In this document: positions 8,127-17,865 of the stretch, in pieces
Position numbering within the stretch: the stretch's first letter is position 1
Layout of the letters: each line of letters starts with the position of its first letter
NCBI GenBank assembly: GCA_025358205.1
Contig: JANYKG010000065.1
Span: 1 to 38,389 of the forward strand
Direction of reading: 5' to 3'
From: Armatimonadota bacterium
Lineage (GTDB): Bacteria > Armatimonadota > UBA5829 > DTJY01
Length of the DNA: 38,389 bases
Made by a program: the position numbers and the translations under genes
Notes under the pieces: model-generated
Seen by the model: only the letters and a program-made list of their open reading frames with translations
Told to the model about the DNA's origin: nothing
Database searches by the model: none

Positions 8127-8161
8127 ATAAAAAGGCCCGGAGTCTTGCGAACCCCGGGCCT
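8127..8161 (-). terminator. rho-independent terminator of eno
   Basis: Read on the minus strand, a GGCCCGG/CCGGGCC stem (8134-8140 with 8154-8160) is followed by TTTTTAT. It lies about 30 bases beyond the eno stop codon. Confidence 0.88.
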
Positions 8162-8189
8162 TGCACTGTCACTGTTTACAGTGTACGGT

Positions 8190-9506
<1,317 letters not shown>

Positions 9507-9582
9507 TCAGAAACCTCCGATGTGATGTATTGTATCAGGTCAGTATTCCCATTTCAGCCGCCCGCTAGGCGACAACCTGAGG

Positions 9583-9612
9583 ATTATATCACAGGGTGAA
9601 TGCCGATGCCAA
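9583..9612 (-). promoter_or_regulatory. extended -10 promoter of eno
   Basis: On the minus strand, TTGGCA (9607-9612), 18 bases, then TGATATAAT with TATAAT at 9583-9588. The TG one base before the -10 box makes it an extended -10 promoter. It suits a highly expressed glycolytic gene. Confidence 0.72.
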
Positions 9613-9633
9613 ATCATTGGGCATGCGAGACAG

Positions 9634-9665
9634 AAAAACCGCCTGGGCATTTGCTGCTCAGACGG
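9634..9665 (-). terminator. terminator of the PEP-CTERM gene
   Basis: On the minus strand, CCGTCTGAGC (9656-9665) pairs with GCCCAGGCGG (9639-9648), with one G-U pair and one mismatch, followed by TTTTT (9634-9638). It lies about 40 bases after the stop at 9704. Confidence 0.8.
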
Positions 9666-9703
9666 CTTTTGATCTTTATGCGAAAAGTCTGAGTGTTCTT
9701 GAC

Positions 9704-10426
9704 TTACTTCTTTATGGAACGACGCGCGAGCCATGACAGTGATGCGACGCCGGTCAGCAGGGCAAGGACGCCGGATGGCTCCGGTACCGGTTCGCACTGG
9801 GCTGTCAGGTTGAGGTCATCTACCCACACGCGCTCTCTCAACTCTTGATTTATAAGCACTTCGACAGATACCCATCTCGGCTGGAACGGTCTGCCATCCC
9901 ACTGGAGAACCGAGGTATCTTGAACGATCGGATTGACTGTGTTCCAAACGCCGTTCTGGTTGGCGGTAAAGCTGTATTTGACCCACGGAGACCAACCTTC
10001 GGCCGGCGCTGTGGGAGCAACGTTCGAGCTGTTCCACTGCGGTCCCCACCAGTCCAACCGGAAGCTGATCGTAGACTGAGGATGCTCTGTCTGGATGGTT
10101 GTCCAATCACACATGATATTGGCCACCAGGTCAATCTTCTTCAGGTTGTAATTCCAGTTCCACAGGGGATTCTTTGTTTCGTCCACTACCTGTCGGAGCA
10201 GAAGGCTCTGAGCGGGATCCATGCAGCGAGAAGCGTAGTTGGACTGTGTTCCCGGTACCAGATCAATATGCAGGCCGCCGCCGTGCTCCCACGGACCCCA
10301 TGTGCCCGTCTGGAAATCGCCGTTCACCAGTTCGTTGATCGAACCGAGTATGGGCGTCGCAAACGCTGAGACTGCCATTGCGAGCATGACCAAAACCAGA
10401 ATGCCGGTACCCAGAATGCTTCTCAT
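9704..10426 (-). CDS. PEP-CTERM sorting domain protein
   Basis: A 240-residue secreted protein. A signal peptide occupies roughly 1-23 (ending SAFA). The body resembles a carbohydrate-binding-like jelly roll (NGDFQTGTWGPWE near residue 35; many Trp residues). The last 28 residues are PVPEPSG, a hydrophobic stretch and a basic RRSIKK end, which is the PEP-CTERM sorting signal cut by an exosortase. GGAGGT precedes the ATG. No exosortase is in the window. A binding or surface role is inferred. Confidence 0.9.
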   Translation of the reverse strand: MRSILGTGILVLVMLAMAVSAFATPILGSINELVNGDFQTGTWGPWEHGGGLHIDLVPGTQSNYASRCMDPAQSLLLRQVVDETKNPLWNWNYNLKKIDLVANIMCDWTTIQTEHPQSTISFRLDWWGPQWNSSNVAPTAPAEGWSPWVKYSFTANQNGVWNTVNPIVQDTSVLQWDGRPFQPRWVSVEVLINQELRERVWVDDLNLTAQCEPVPEPSGVLALLTGVASLSWLARRSIKK

Positions 10427-10473
10427 TGCACTACCTCCATTCGCGCCGACTTAGGGACATATTCACGCTATAT

Positions 10474-10502
10474 ATCATACTCCAATATTCAGGCGAGCGC
10501 AA
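10474..10502 (-). promoter_or_regulatory. promoter of the PEP-CTERM gene
   Basis: On the minus strand, TTGCGC (10497-10502), 17 bases, then TATGAT (10474-10479). The -10 box lies about 50 bases upstream of the ATG at 10426. Confidence 0.55.
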
Positions 10503-10605
10503 GGGTTTTTTGAATTTTCCAGTAATATTACCTGTTTCTTCGACTCGCGCACCCAAAGCCGGCGCTTGGTTTCGGAAATCCCGAGCAAACTTATGCTTAG
10601 CGACG

Positions 10606-10661
10606 GGTGCTCGGTGCAGCGCTTCGGGCTTTTCCCCTGGCACCTGACACCGAACACCTTC
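10606..10661. repeat. inverted pair of heptanucleotide tracts
   Basis: 10606-10619 reads GGTGCTC GGTGCAG. 10641-10661 reads CACCTGA CACCGAA CACCTTC. The two tracts are reverse complements in their fixed GGTG/CACC part. They lie just beyond the alpha-mannosidase stop, where a terminator might be expected. Confidence 0.7.
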
Positions 10662-10668
10662 TGTGCTA

Positions 10669-13533
10669 TCAGCCCACCATCACCGACACGTTGCCGAATG
10701 CCGGGACCTTGACGGTGAGGACGCTGCCTTCCATCTTCGCCTTGGCCTTCGGAATCAGCCGCTCAAGGGTGTCAACCTGCTTGGCGGGCGTACCGGGCTT
10801 GACCAGTCCGTTGATCCTGATCTTGGCCTCGGTGTCCTTGCCGGATATCTCGTACACGCGGATGATGATCGCACCGGAGTCTTCCGCCTTCTTCACCGCT
10901 GCCAGCACCACGTTCGGGTCCAGGATTTCCACGAAACTCTGCTCGGCGGGGAGCTTGCCTGTGTGCGCGGTGGCGCTTACCACGGACATCGGCGAGTTGA
11001 AGTTCTCGCCCGCTCGGGTTGCCGCAACAACGTCGCACGCGCCGCTATGAGGGATGATCGCCCAGCCGATGCTGTGATCTTTGACCTCGGGAAGCGGATC
11101 GGGATCGTGGCTGGATCGGATGAGGGTCAGCCTCATCGTGTCGTCCACGCAAGAATGGCCGTACTTGGAGTCGTTCACCAGCGTAACGCCGACCTGCTTT
11201 TTGCCGGTTCCGCCGGAGAGGTCCGCCCACTTCAGCGCGGGTATCTCCTGGCCGGACTGCTCGCGAGCCTGGCTGCCGAACGGTATCTCGTAGGTCGGAG
11301 TTCCGCCGGTCACGTTGATCGGGAACGCCACCTTCAGCATCGGAACGCCGGTCTCAGGGGTTCCGCGCTCCACCCACCGGGTGTTCAGCCGGAAGTCAAC
11401 CTGCCGCGAACCGGCATTGAGGCCGATCTCCACCGAGATCGTGGAGTCCTTGTACTTGCGGTCGGTCTTTACGGCCACGCGGTTCGGGCCGCTCTGCGTG
11501 ATGTGCAGGGTGCCGCCGTCAACGAGTTGTGTACACTCGGGCGTCTGGCCGATAACCCACGCCGTCATACCGTGCGGGGCCTCCTGATAGGCTTCCAGGA
11601 GTCCGAGCAGCTTGCCTTCGGGTACGTAGTCGAACCCGGTCTCCTTGTCAATCAGGTGCTTGATCGCGCCGGATGCCATGTCCATCTCGACCTTCAGGAA
11701 CTCATTTTCCATCACCTTTGGCGCGGCTGGGTTCGGGAAGTCAATGCCGTAGATGCCGCTGAACATCTGGCTCATGGTTGCGCCTTCGCCCTTGACTGGG
11801 ACGAGCGAGCCGTCAACCGCGTAGACCTTGTAGCCCAGTGCCGGGACGTTCGCCTTGAATGCGATGGTGGCGAACTCGTGACCCCAGTAATGGCCTCTCG
11901 CCACCACCTGGCCCTTGATCTCCTCGCCGTCGGAATCGCGCACGACCACCTTGTCATCCGCAACCTTTTTGTTCCAGATCTTGGCGTAGACGGTTTCGTC
12001 TCTCGGCCAGGCTTTCTGGTTGTAGATCAGCACCGGCTCCGCATCACAGGCGCCGGTATTGTAGGCGGTGACTCCACCAGGTATGCCGGGGTCGCCCGCG
12101 CCCGCGCCCAGCCCGTCGCCGAGTCCCAGCCCGACGCAGGTCTTGGACTTCGTGGCCTTGGATGTGTCAACCTTCTCAGAGAGCTGCCGGAGCGCGCGGG
12201 TCTCGATCGAGTTCACGGTTGCCAGCGTCTCCTGGAACAGCCCCTGCGAATACTCATAAGTGGCCTTCACGCCGGAGCCGGGGAGGATGTCATGGAAATG
12301 GTTGAAGAGCGTCCACCGCCAGGCTCTGCGCAGGTGATCGCTCGGGTACTCCATCTTGCCGACCGCACCGGCGATAAGCGCGAGCGCCTCTGCCTGGGGC
12401 AGAACGATCTCGCTGACCCGGTTGGCGAACTTGATATTGCTTTGTGAGGTGTAGCAGCCCTCGAAGATGAAGTTCAGGTCGCGCTCTATCACCGGCAGTT
12501 TCGGCGCGGCCTTCTCGACCGCAGCGTAGAACTCGCTGGTTCGGCTGAGCTTGATGACCGGGAAGATCGGCCACGTCGCCAGATCGCGAGCCTTGCGCAG
12601 GTCGCGTCTGGTCGGGCCACCGCCGTGGTCGCCGACTCCGTACATCATCATGAAGTCCTTGATGCCGGTCTCCTTCACGAACTCGATGAACGATTCGTAG
12701 ATTTCCGGGTAGACCGGGCCGTTGTATCCGTGGCGGTCCTTGTCATTGAAGACCAGAATCTCGGAGCCGTCCGGTGAGCGCCACTTGTACAGCCACGGGC
12801 CGGGGCCGGTGCGCATGTGGTAGTAGCGCTTCACGCCGCCTTTGGTGAGGATGGACGGGAGCGTGCGCGCGTGGCCGAAGGTATCCGGCGACCAGTCAAT
12901 CGTCACGTCCTCGGGCTGGAGTCCGAGGAACTCCTTCATATACTGGCGCGTGTAGAGCATGTGGCGGCAGAGCGATTCGCCTGAAACGATGTTCTTGTCG
13001 CCCTCGACCCACATGCTGGCGGTAACGTCCCACTTGCCTTCCTTCACGCGCTTCTGGATCATCTCGAAGATTTCCGGGCAGTACTCCTGCATGGCGATGT
13101 AGGTGGACGCCTGGCTCTGCGAGAAGCGGAACTCCGGGAACTCCTCCATCAGCGCGTTGACGGTGGCGAAGGTGTCGTGGCTGACGTTTACGGTCTCGGG
13201 CCAGTTCCACATCCAGTTCATGTCAATGTGCGCATGGCCGGCGCAGTGGATGGTGTACTCCTTGGCTGCCTTGCCGATGGGCGCCATGATGTCCTCGGCC
13301 TCCGCGACCACGGACACGAAATCAATCGGGACGCTTTCTTTTAGCCGCTTGTTCACAAGCTCGGCGGCCCTTAGCGCGAGCTTCTGCCATTTGTCTTTCT
13401 TGTCCGGAAAAAGCTCGGCGAACCGATGCGCGAAGTCAATCTCCAGGCGGATTCTCTGAGCGAGATTTGCGGTTCCCTGCTCAGATGCCGCGATGCCCTT
13501 GAGGGCGATGTCGAGCGATTCGATGAAACTCAT
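10669..13533 (-). CDS. alpha-mannosidase, GH38
   Basis: A 954-residue GH38 enzyme that cleaves alpha-mannosides by retention, using Zn. AGHAHIDMNWMW at 98-109 carries ligands H102 and D104. IDWSPDTFGH at 212-221 carries the nucleophile D217. NHFHDILPGSG near residue 412 carries the later Zn histidine. The C-terminal beta-domains are present in full. A glycine/alanine-rich segment near 463-484 interrupts the linker after the catalytic barrel and looks like a flexible insertion. There is no signal peptide, so it probably acts on imported oligosaccharides. AGGAGAGGT precedes ATG 13533. Confidence 0.95.
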   Translation of the reverse strand: MSFIESLDIALKGIAASEQGTANLAQRIRLEIDFAHRFAELFPDKKDKWQKLALRAAELVNKRLKESVPIDFVSVVAEAEDIMAPIGKAAKEYTIHCAGHAHIDMNWMWNWPETVNVSHDTFATVNALMEEFPEFRFSQSQASTYIAMQEYCPEIFEMIQKRVKEGKWDVTASMWVEGDKNIVSGESLCRHMLYTRQYMKEFLGLQPEDVTIDWSPDTFGHARTLPSILTKGGVKRYYHMRTGPGPWLYKWRSPDGSEILVFNDKDRHGYNGPVYPEIYESFIEFVKETGIKDFMMMYGVGDHGGGPTRRDLRKARDLATWPIFPVIKLSRTSEFYAAVEKAAPKLPVIERDLNFIFEGCYTSQSNIKFANRVSEIVLPQAEALALIAGAVGKMEYPSDHLRRAWRWTLFNHFHDILPGSGVKATYEYSQGLFQETLATVNSIETRALRQLSEKVDTSKATKSKTCVGLGLGDGLGAGAGDPGIPGGVTAYNTGACDAEPVLIYNQKAWPRDETVYAKIWNKKVADDKVVVRDSDGEEIKGQVVARGHYWGHEFATIAFKANVPALGYKVYAVDGSLVPVKGEGATMSQMFSGIYGIDFPNPAAPKVMENEFLKVEMDMASGAIKHLIDKETGFDYVPEGKLLGLLEAYQEAPHGMTAWVIGQTPECTQLVDGGTLHITQSGPNRVAVKTDRKYKDSTISVEIGLNAGSRQVDFRLNTRWVERGTPETGVPMLKVAFPINVTGGTPTYEIPFGSQAREQSGQEIPALKWADLSGGTGKKQVGVTLVNDSKYGHSCVDDTMRLTLIRSSHDPDPLPEVKDHSIGWAIIPHSGACDVVAATRAGENFNSPMSVVSATAHTGKLPAEQSFVEILDPNVVLAAVKKAEDSGAIIIRVYEISGKDTEAKIRINGLVKPGTPAKQVDTLERLIPKAKAKMEGSVLTVKVPAFGNVSVMVG

Positions 13534-13633
13534 GGTCTCTTACCTCTCCTGCGATGGAAACATAGTTGATTGTTCAGATTATCAGTTCTGCCCTCACGCG
13601 AGGATTCCTTCCGAGATTGGGAAGGGAAGCGCC

Positions 13634-13661
13634 GGTTTCAGGTTCCAGGTTTTGGGTTTCG
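13634..13661. repeat. heptanucleotide tract GGTTYCA-type, four units
   Basis: GGTTTCA GGTTCCA GGTTTTG GGTTTCG, four contiguous 7-base units with the first four bases GGTT fixed. It lies upstream of the mannosidase gene, next to a REP-like palindrome. Confidence 0.78.
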
Positions 13662-13674
13662 GGCGCCGGATGCC

Positions 13675-13738
13675 TGGGAGCGCGGGCGTCCTCGCCCGCT
13701 TTCTCTCTCCTGAGCGAGCGGGGACGCTCGCGCTCCCA
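13675..13738. repeat. REP-like palindrome, 25-base arms
   Basis: The left arm (13675-13699, TGGGAGCGCGGGCGTCCTCG...) and the reverse complement of the right arm (13714-13738) agree at 22 of 25 positions, with a 14-base loop. It lies between the divergently spaced end of the DUF1648-like gene (13751) and the mannosidase start. Such GC-rich REP-like elements are often dispersed in many copies. Confidence 0.75.
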
Positions 13739-13750
13739 CCTGAATCGAGT

Positions 13751-14257
13751 TCACTTGTTTTTGTAGGCACGGACGAGGTAGAAGACAGTCGGGATGACCA
13801 AGGCGAGAATCACCATCGGCAACAGGTAGACGCTTGCGCCTGGAGCCTTGTGGCGGGCAACTTCCACTATTATCCACTGCAGGTAGAGAAACAGCGCGAT
13901 GACCATCGTGCGCATCCAGTACATGAGCGTAAGGGCGTTTCCGTACTGGCGTTCTGCGTTCTCAGGCGTTATCCGCACAGGGTAGTTGAACGTGTGCGGG
14001 AACCGAGTGATGATCGTGAACATGGTGTACATGACGGAGCAGACGACTGGAATCGCGATCAACGAGCCCTTCGAACCCCAGCCATCCGGTGTGCCGTTCA
14101 TGCCGAAGTGCGTGGGAATGATCGCCGGCAGCGCGCGGTAGTAGGCGGCGACGAGAAGCCAGCACGCGAACAGACCAGCCCACGCGATGAGGCTCAGACT
14201 GACCTGCGTAGGTGTCGTCGCCAGTTTGATTCTTGGCCTAGTTTTCCGATTGTCCAT
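13751..14257 (-). CDS. DUF1648-like integral membrane protein
   Basis: A 168-residue protein starting MDNRKTRPRIK at 14257; a GTG 12 bases upstream with GGAG 11 bases ahead is an alternative start. Four hydrophobic segments are seen. The first two flank ALPAIIPTHFGMNGTPDGWGSKG, the HFG...G-x-pDgwG motif of DUF1648 proteins, as found in SdpI-like immunity and membrane proteins. The role is unknown. The open frame extends to 15073, but that part runs antisense to the PHP gene and through repeats, so it is not coding. Confidence 0.8.
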   Translation of the reverse strand: MDNRKTRPRIKLATTPTQVSLSLIAWAGLFACWLLVAAYYRALPAIIPTHFGMNGTPDGWGSKGSLIAIPVVCSVMYTMFTIITRFPHTFNYPVRITPENAERQYGNALTLMYWMRTMVIALFLYLQWIIVEVARHKAPGASVYLLPMVILALVIPTVFYLVRAYKNK

Positions 14258-14359
14258 GCCGTTGTCCACGATAGCTTGTACTCCACTTACCTCCGACACT
14301 CCTGCATGCCCGAAGTTGCACAAGCGAGCACACGGGTGGTAGACTCTGCAAAGGGAAAG

Positions 14360-14508
14360 CACGAAATACGAAATCCGAAATTCGAAACAACCAGATAATG
14401 ATTGAAGAGGAAAGGCTCCAAACCAAAGCCCAAGGTCCGGGTTTGCGATTTGCCCTTTTCCTGGCTTGTCATTTGTTTCGAAATTTCGTGCTTCGGATTT
14501 TGAATTTG
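14360..14508. repeat. inverted pair of heptanucleotide tracts (NNCGAAA)
   Basis: 14360-14387 is four perfect units CACGAAA TACGAAA TCCGAAA TTCGAAA. 14476-14508 is the opposite-strand version (TTTCGAA ATTTCGT GCTTCGG ATTTTGA) with one 8-base step. The intervening 88 bases hold no gene. The tracts lie in the divergent spacer before the PHP gene. Confidence 0.8.
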
Positions 14509-14542
14509 TTCCTCCAGTCCTTGTTAAGAAGGGATTTACGCG

Positions 14543-15415
14543 ATGTTTGTCAATCCGTTTGAGAGTCCGGGCCGGTGGTTCAAGGCCAATCTGCATACCC
14601 ATACCACCACTTCCGACGGTGATACGCCGGTCGTCGGACGCTGCCGTCAGTACCGCGAGCACGGCTATCAGGTAATCGCTCTGACCGACCATGACAAGAC
14701 GAACGACGTCGCGGCGTTCTGCGCTGAGGATTTCCTGGTTATTAGTGGACTGGAGACTCATCCTCCGTGTCCCGGCATGGGTGTCTACCATTTCGTCTGC
14801 CTCGATCTGCCGCAGGACTTCCATTTTGTCGGCGAGATGGATGCACAGGCCCGCATTGATGCGGTCAAGTCTGCAGGCGGCGAGGTCATCATCGGGCATC
14901 CGTATTGGTGCGGGATGAACGTGAACCACCTGCTCCCGCTGAAAGGCCCGTTTGCGGTTGAGGTTTACAACGCCACATGCGCGAAGTCGGGCAAAGGCTT
15001 CAGCTCGGTCCACTGGGATGACCTGATTGACGCCGGGCGGATTCTGCCCGCGGTCGCGGTGGATGATGTTCACTACGGCAGGGACATTTTCATGGGTTGG
15101 ACGATGATCAAGGCGAAGGAGTTGACCACGCAGGCCGTCATGGACGCGCTACGGGCGGGGTGCTACTACTCGTCATGCGGGCCGGAAATAGTGGACGCGA
15201 GGATCGAGGACGGCAAGCTGAAGGTGAAATGTTCGCCTGCGTTGGAGATACACTTCCTCGCGCAGCGGGCGTGCGGTGAGACGTTCTATGCTGACGGCGG
15301 AGAGCCGCTGACATACGCCGAGTGTGCTGTGAACCCGGGGTGGAACTACGTTCGTGTCGAGGTGATTGACGCACAGTTCAAGCATGCATGGACGAATCCG
15401 TTCGTTCTGAGGTAG
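14543..15415 (+). CDS. PHP-domain phosphoesterase-like protein
   Basis: A 290-residue protein with the PHP metal motifs in order: LHTHTTTSDGD at 17-27, ALTDHD near 46-51, GLETHPP near 69-75, IIGHPYW near 115-121 and VAVDDVHY near 171-178. These ligate two or three metals and hydrolyse phosphoesters. The last 80 residues look like a beta-rich add-on (EIHFLAQRACG...). PHP proteins of this type are often annotated as metal-dependent phosphoesterases of unknown substrate. The gene is followed by a GH4 glycosidase, so a link to sugar phosphates is possible but not shown. A GAAGG ribosome site is seen. Confidence 0.88.
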   Translation: MFVNPFESPGRWFKANLHTHTTTSDGDTPVVGRCRQYREHGYQVIALTDHDKTNDVAAFCAEDFLVISGLETHPPCPGMGVYHFVCLDLPQDFHFVGEMDAQARIDAVKSAGGEVIIGHPYWCGMNVNHLLPLKGPFAVEVYNATCAKSGKGFSSVHWDDLIDAGRILPAVAVDDVHYGRDIFMGWTMIKAKELTTQAVMDALRAGCYYSSCGPEIVDARIEDGKLKVKCSPALEIHFLAQRACGETFYADGGEPLTYAECAVNPGWNYVRVEVIDAQFKHAWTNPFVLR

Positions 15416-15467
15416 CGCCGTCGTCTCGGCGGCTACCACACATAGCCGGCAGGATGCCGGCGCTACC
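15411..15467. repeat. REP-like palindromic element after the PHP gene
   Basis: GGTAGCGCCG (15411-15420) and CGGCGCTACC (15458-15467) are perfect 10-base reverse complements. Inside are two smaller hairpins, one ending GGCTACC at 15437 and one around CCGGCAGGATGCCGG at 15446-15460. It starts within the last sense codon of the PHP gene and includes its stop codon, so it may also stabilise or end that transcript. Confidence 0.75.
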
Positions 15468-15561
15468 ATTCATGCAGGTATTCTTGCTACGAACACGAAT
15501 ACTCAGTTTGGCAGATACCCGCGGGCGAAGGTTCGCGGAGAGAATAGAAAGGATTTGAGTA

Positions 15562-16881
15562 ATGGCGAAAAAGATTGCGTTTATCGGAGCAGGGAGTTTT
15601 GGGTTCACCAGGGGGCTGGTCAGGGATATTCTGACGTTCCCGGAATTGGCGGACTGCACGCTGGCGTTGATGGACATTGACCAGGAGCGCCTCGATTTCA
15701 TTACGCAGGCGGTCAAGAACATCGTGAAGGCGGGCAAGTACCCGGCGAAGGTGATCTCGACCACGGATCGCAAAAAGGCGATCTCAGGCGCGGACGGCGT
15801 TGTCTGCACGATTCTGCAAGGCGGCGTTGATGTCTTCGCCAGCGACATCGAGATTCCGATGAAGTACGGCGTGGACACGAACATCGGCGACACCCGAAGC
15901 GTATCCGGCATCTTCCGCTCACTGCGCACCATCCCTGTGATGCTGGACATCGCGAAAGACATTGACAAGTATGCGCCGAAAGCGGTGTTTCTGAACTATA
16001 CGAACCCGATGGCGATGCTCTGCCGCGCGATGCAGGGCGAGTTCCCGAATCTGGCTATCTCCGGCCTGTGCCACAGCGTGCAGGGTACCGCGGGCATGCT
16101 GGCGGGCTGGATAGGCGCACCGATGAACGAGGTCACCTACACCTGCGCGGGCATCAACCACCAGTCGTGGTACACGGACTTCAAGTGGAACGGCGAGGAT
16201 GCCTATCCGCTGATCCACAAGGCGATAACCGAGCACCCGGAGATCTACAACGCGGAGCAGGTTCGGAACGAAGTCTACCTGCACTTCGGCTACTACCTTA
16301 CCGAATCCAGCGGCCACAACTCGGAATACTGCTCCTGGTTCCGCAAGCGCCCGGAGCTGATCGAGAAGTACTGCACCCACGGCACCAACTGGAATCCGGG
16401 CGTCCACCGGTACATTCTGGACGCATATCTGAACATCGCGCACACATGGCGTGACAACATCAAGGAAGAGCTAGCGAAACCGATCAATCTGGAGCGCGGG
16501 CATGAGTACGCGGCCAGCATCTTCAACGCAAAGTTCGGCGACGGCGCGCTGTTCGAGTTCAACGGCAATGTCCGCAACTTCGGTCTGGTGGACAACCTTC
16601 CGCCCGGATGCTGCGTAGAGGTCCCGGTGCTTGCGTCGAAGCGCGGACTCGATCCGATTCACGTCGGGGCGCTGCCGCCTCAGTGCGCACTCCTCACGGG
16701 GCTGAGCGCGCAGATCGAGGAGTTGGCGGTGGACGGCATTGTTACCGGCGACAAGGACAAGATTCGCAGGGCGGTTTACATGGACCCGCTTTCCTCGGCT
16801 GTCTGCAGCCTGGAAGAAATCAAGAACATGTGCGACGAGATGTTCGAAGCGAACAAGGACTACTGGCGGCCCTGGAAGTAG
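15562..16881 (+). CDS. GH4 alpha-glycosidase (alpha-galactosidase/galacturonidase type)
   Basis: A 439-residue GH4 enzyme. These use NAD and Mn in an oxidation-elimination mechanism. Seen are the NAD loop GAGSFGF at 9-15, NYTNPMAM at 145-152, GLCHSVQG with Mn ligand C170, and CAGINHQSW with Mn ligand H200. The CHS form fits the MelA/LplD branch (alpha-galactosidase or alpha-galacturonidase) better than the 6-phospho branch; the exact sugar is not certain. AAAGGA lies 8 bases before the ATG. It is a cytoplasmic enzyme by lack of a signal. Confidence 0.93.
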   Translation: MAKKIAFIGAGSFGFTRGLVRDILTFPELADCTLALMDIDQERLDFITQAVKNIVKAGKYPAKVISTTDRKKAISGADGVVCTILQGGVDVFASDIEIPMKYGVDTNIGDTRSVSGIFRSLRTIPVMLDIAKDIDKYAPKAVFLNYTNPMAMLCRAMQGEFPNLAISGLCHSVQGTAGMLAGWIGAPMNEVTYTCAGINHQSWYTDFKWNGEDAYPLIHKAITEHPEIYNAEQVRNEVYLHFGYYLTESSGHNSEYCSWFRKRPELIEKYCTHGTNWNPGVHRYILDAYLNIAHTWRDNIKEELAKPINLERGHEYAASIFNAKFGDGALFEFNGNVRNFGLVDNLPPGCCVEVPVLASKRGLDPIHVGALPPQCALLTGLSAQIEELAVDGIVTGDKDKIRRAVYMDPLSSAVCSLEEIKNMCDEMFEANKDYWRPWK

Positions 16882-16934
16882 GTGTTAGGTGGTTGGTGTT
16901 AGGGAAAGCCCTATACCGACCGCCTGTCACCAGG
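16881..16934. repeat. heptanucleotide tracts between GH4 and Xer genes
   Basis: GGTGTTA GGTGGTT GGTGTTA (16881-16901), then, after 12 bases, TACCGAC CGCCTGT CACCAGG (16914-16934) in the opposite sense. The inverted pair may fold. The first unit begins at the last base of the GH4 stop codon. Confidence 0.78.
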
Positions 16935-16941
16935 TGGCCTT

Positions 16942-17856
16942 ATGCATCAAGAGCTGGACCGATTCATTGACTACATGAAGGCTGTGCGGAATGCCTCCGA
17001 GCATACTGTTCGGGGGTATTCTGCCGACATAGCCCAGTTTCTCGACTTCCTGGCGAAGGAGGGGCTGAACGCCGATCCGGCAGAGGTTGACCTGCCTGCC
17101 ATGCGGCGATACCTGGCGCGGATGCACCGAGCCGGGATCAGCAAGCGGTCGGTCGCGCGGAAGCTTTCGTCTCTGCGCTCGTTCTTCAAGTATTTGCTGC
17201 GAAAAGGGCTGATTGAGCATGACCCTACTACCGGTCTGCCCAGCCCGAAGTTGGACAAGAAGCTGCCGAAGTTCCTGCGACCTGAGCAGATCGAAGAACT
17301 GATGATGGCGCCGGACATCGGTGAGCCGCTGGGAATGAGGGATGCGGCTATACTTGAAGCGCTGTATGCCGCCGGGATGCGTGTGAGCGAACTGGTGGGT
17401 CTGGATTTGGATGACCTCGACCTGTCCTCCAGCGAGGCGAAGGTCATGGGCAAGGGGTCCAAGGAGCGGATCACCATGCTCGGGCGCGCCGCACAGGACG
17501 CACTTGTCACTTATCTCAACCAGGGCCGCGGGAAGCTTCTGCCCAAGGGCGAGAAGGCGATGCAGGAGAAGGCGCTTTTCCTCAACAAGGACGGCGGGCG
17601 GCTCTCCGCGCGGAGCGTGAACCGGATGCTGGACAAGTACTTCGCGCACGTGAGCGATGAGATGAAGATCAGCCCTCATGTGTTGCGGCATACGTTTGCG
17701 ACTCACATGCTGGAGCACGGGGCGGACCTGCGCTCGATACAGGAATTGCTCGGGCATTCCAGCATTTCCACCACGCAGATCTACACTCACGTGAGCAAGG
17801 AGCAGCTCAAAAAGGTATATGAGAGCGCTCATCCAAGGGCAATGGAAGAGAAGTAG
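16942..17856 (+). CDS. tyrosine recombinase, XerC/XerD type
   Basis: A 304-residue site-specific recombinase of normal Xer length. The N-terminal SAM-like core-binding domain (1-100) is followed by the catalytic domain with R147 (GMRVSEL), K171 (GKGSKER), H246 and R249 (SPHVLRHTFATH), H272 (LGHSS) and nucleophile Y281 (TQIYTHV). It would resolve chromosome dimers at dif. Nothing shows whether it is XerC, XerD or a sole XerA-like protein. pfkA follows after 9 bases, so the two form an operon. No mobile element surrounds it, which supports a housekeeping role. Confidence 0.94.
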   Translation: MHQELDRFIDYMKAVRNASEHTVRGYSADIAQFLDFLAKEGLNADPAEVDLPAMRRYLARMHRAGISKRSVARKLSSLRSFFKYLLRKGLIEHDPTTGLPSPKLDKKLPKFLRPEQIEELMMAPDIGEPLGMRDAAILEALYAAGMRVSELVGLDLDDLDLSSSEAKVMGKGSKERITMLGRAAQDALVTYLNQGRGKLLPKGEKAMQEKALFLNKDGGRLSARSVNRMLDKYFAHVSDEMKISPHVLRHTFATHMLEHGADLRSIQELLGHSSISTTQIYTHVSKEQLKKVYESAHPRAMEEK

Positions 17857-17865
17857 GAGAGTTTT

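Noticed and set aside
10522-10531. Perfect palindrome GTAATATTAC
   Set aside because: Only 10 bases, AT-rich, single copy; likely chance.
10663-12447. Open frame of 594 codons on the plus strand
   Set aside because: It is antisense to the GH38 alpha-mannosidase, which has clear catalytic motifs; long shadow frames are expected in GC-rich genes.
14258-15073. N-terminal extension of the DUF1648-like frame to 440 codons
   Set aside because: This part is antisense to the PHP gene and runs through heptamer repeats; the membrane protein starts at 14257.
16942-17856. Tyrosine recombinase as the integrase of a mobile island
   Set aside because: Normal Xer length and motifs, operon with pfkA, and no attachment sites, tRNA or cargo genes around it.
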